NCBI GenBank assembly: GCA_027031565.1
Contig: JALVPX010000172.1
Location: 1-24,764, forward strand
Length of the DNA stretch: 24,764 nucleotides
Origin: Deltaproteobacteria bacterium
GTDB taxonomy: Bacteria; Desulfobacterota; Dissulfuribacteria; Dissulfuribacterales; JALVPX01
Direction of reading: 5' to 3'
Both the position numbers and the translations under genes were made by a program. Of the stretch, positions 23,994 through 24,764 are shown one piece after another. Below the pieces are notes generated by a model. The model was not told the DNA's origin. It saw only the letters and a program-made list of their open reading frames with translations, and did no database searches. Position 1 is the first letter of the stretch, and every line of letters starts with the position of its first letter.

Positions 23994-24518
23994 CTATTTT
24001 CTGATCTTCCTCGTTGAAATAAGCCCTGCCATGCCAGCCAGAAGAAGATATCCAGCTGCTGGAATGGGAACCGGGTTGCACTGGGGTTTAGCGTCGACCA
24101 CTCTAAAATAATCATAATTGCTAGTCCAATTTAATTGATACTGATCATTACTGTTAGGAATAGTAACAATTGAATATTGATTATCCCAACTACCGCTGTT
24201 ATTCCAAGCGAAGTCAAAACATCCAGTAGGTCCCAAGTCAATGCTGTTTGCCCCATAAGTAGCCGTCCATGACCCTCCGCTTTCTGATATTGTAACTGTG
24301 GCTCCATCAGCTAAAACTAATGGCGATCCAAAAGTACTGTCTTCGTCGTCAAACAAGGCATATTGCTGTGGTCCGCTAAAATCAATCTGAACAATGTTTA
24401 CATTACCATCCGTAGTTGTCCAGAGTGTACGTTGAATTGGGGATGCTGATACATATGAGGATGCCAATAGTGTGGCTAAAACTAGGAACACTCCTTTAGA
24501 AAAACATTTGAGCTTCAT
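23994..24518 (-). CDS. Second VPLPA/PEP-CTERM-type surface protein, exosortase substrate
   Basis: A 174-residue secreted protein: signal peptide MKLKCFSKGVFLVLATLLAS then SYVSA, a mature part rich in Ser, Thr, Asn, Asp and Trp, and a C-terminal sorting signal from about residue 150 (VPIPAA, hydrophobic GYLLLAGMAGLIS, basic TRKIRK). Two cysteines (GPTGCFDFAW and KPQCNP) could form a disulfide. No enzymatic motif is seen. The start has GGTGG 6 bases upstream. It is monocistronic, with its own promoter and terminator. It shares only the sorting signal with the other such protein at 5955-6701, so both would depend on the same exosortase, which is not in the window. Confidence 0.85.
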   Translation of the reverse strand: MKLKCFSKGVFLVLATLLASSYVSASPIQRTLWTTTDGNVNIVQIDFSGPQQYALFDDEDSTFGSPLVLADGATVTISESGGSWTATYGANSIDLGPTGCFDFAWNNSGSWDNQYSIVTIPNSNDQYQLNWTSNYDYFRVVDAKPQCNPVPIPAAGYLLLAGMAGLISTRKIRK

Positions 24519-24549
24519 TAAAAACCACCATTATTATAATTTATTTTTT

Positions 24550-24576
24550 ATTATATCCTAAAAGAAAAATTGTCAA
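24550..24576 (-). promoter_or_regulatory. Promoter of the second VPLPA-CTERM gene, consensus boxes with a short spacer
   Basis: On the minus strand a perfect TTGACA (24571-24576) is followed by a perfect TATAAT (24550-24555), but only 15 bases lie between them. Shifting the -10 by two bases to TAATAA gives the standard 17 spacing. It stands about 30 bases before the start codon at 24518. Confidence 0.6.
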
Positions 24577-24578
24577 GC

Positions 24579-24764
24579 ATGTTTTACAAAAATTTACTTC
24601 GGTTTATGAAGTTACAGATTTACTTTCAGAGGTTTTAGCAATTGGAGATGCAAAAGAAAAAATAATAGAGAACGTTTGCAAAAACGAAAATGTTAGTGAA
24701 ATAACTTTTTTTGCAGCAGCTGTTGGCGAGCTTTTAATTAAAAAGTTGCCTGATGGTTATATTC
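24579..24764 (+). pseudogene. Unrecognised AT-rich coding frame at the right edge, needs one base to join its start
   Basis: From 24593 to the window end one frame is open and protein-like: FTSVYEVTDLLSEVLAIGDA and then KIIENVC...ITFFAAAVGELLIKKLPDG. It has no ATG, GTG or TTG start in frame. An ATG at 24579 reads MFYK and then goes out of frame at a run of five A (24588-24592); six A would give one uninterrupted reading frame from that ATG to the edge. So the gene is either frameshifted, 5' truncated or affected by a homopolymer error. No ribosome site precedes the ATG. I do not recognise the family. It is AT-rich compared with the genes to its left. Confidence 0.4.

Overview
The window looks like a chromosomal segment of an anaerobic or microaerobic Desulfobacterota-type (former Deltaproteobacteria) bacterium. 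The evidence is a lipoprotein decaheme cytochrome with an MtrB/PioB barrel, an indolepyruvate:ferredoxin oxidoreductase pair, a two-subunit biotin carboxylase system, two exosortase-type (VPLPA/PEP-CTERM-like) surface proteins, and a palindromic intergenic element of a kind I associate with deltaproteobacterial genomes. The taxonomy is inferred from gene content only.

Layout. (1) 1-2643, minus: the first 881 codons of a type II-B (Francisella novicida-like) Cas9, open to the left edge. It carries the RuvC-I Asp, the arginine-rich helix, the RuvC-II Glu and the HNH Asp-His; the C-terminal half and any cas1/cas2/cas4 and array lie outside the window. (2) 2644-4537: a gene graveyard with the C-terminal remnant of a WYL-domain regulator, a bioC-like methyltransferase and a NeuD/PglD-like acetyltransferase. 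The last two keep both ends but have lost their middles. The segment stops at an intact tRNA-Arg(CCG). (3) 4690-6868: a GT-B glycosyltransferase and a VPLPA-CTERM protein, both minus strand, separated by a strong hairpin terminator. (4) 6869-15591: a compact plus-strand run of pycA-like biotin carboxylase, pycB-like carboxyltransferase plus biotin carrier, birA, hyuB, a class V aminotransferase and serA. Biotin ligase sits directly behind the biotinylated subunit, and the aminotransferase plus SerA suggest serine synthesis. (5) 15592-16044: a gene-free stretch with three hairpins, the last a terminator. (6) 16045-19404: an electron-conduit pair, a 10-heme lipoprotein and an MtrB/PioB-type barrel. 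The barrel gene has one in-frame TGA at codon 628 and then continues in the same frame to a normal outer-membrane C-terminus. (7) 19552-23748: a lipoprotein with a FlgT-like C-terminus, iorA (without its usual ferredoxin domain), iorB, a small lipoprotein and scpB, tightly packed. (8) 23749-24764: a 144-bp palindromic element, a terminator, a second VPLPA-CTERM protein with a near-consensus promoter, and an unrecognised AT-rich reading frame running off the right edge that needs one base to join its ATG.

The most interesting points are the II-B Cas9 at the edge beside decayed genes, the in-frame TGA plus downstream stem-loop in the MtrB-like barrel, the heme-type CXXCH inside that barrel, the IorA lacking its Fe-S domain, and the carboxyltransferase with an altered active site. 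All calls are by eye from sequence and family knowledge; no search was run.
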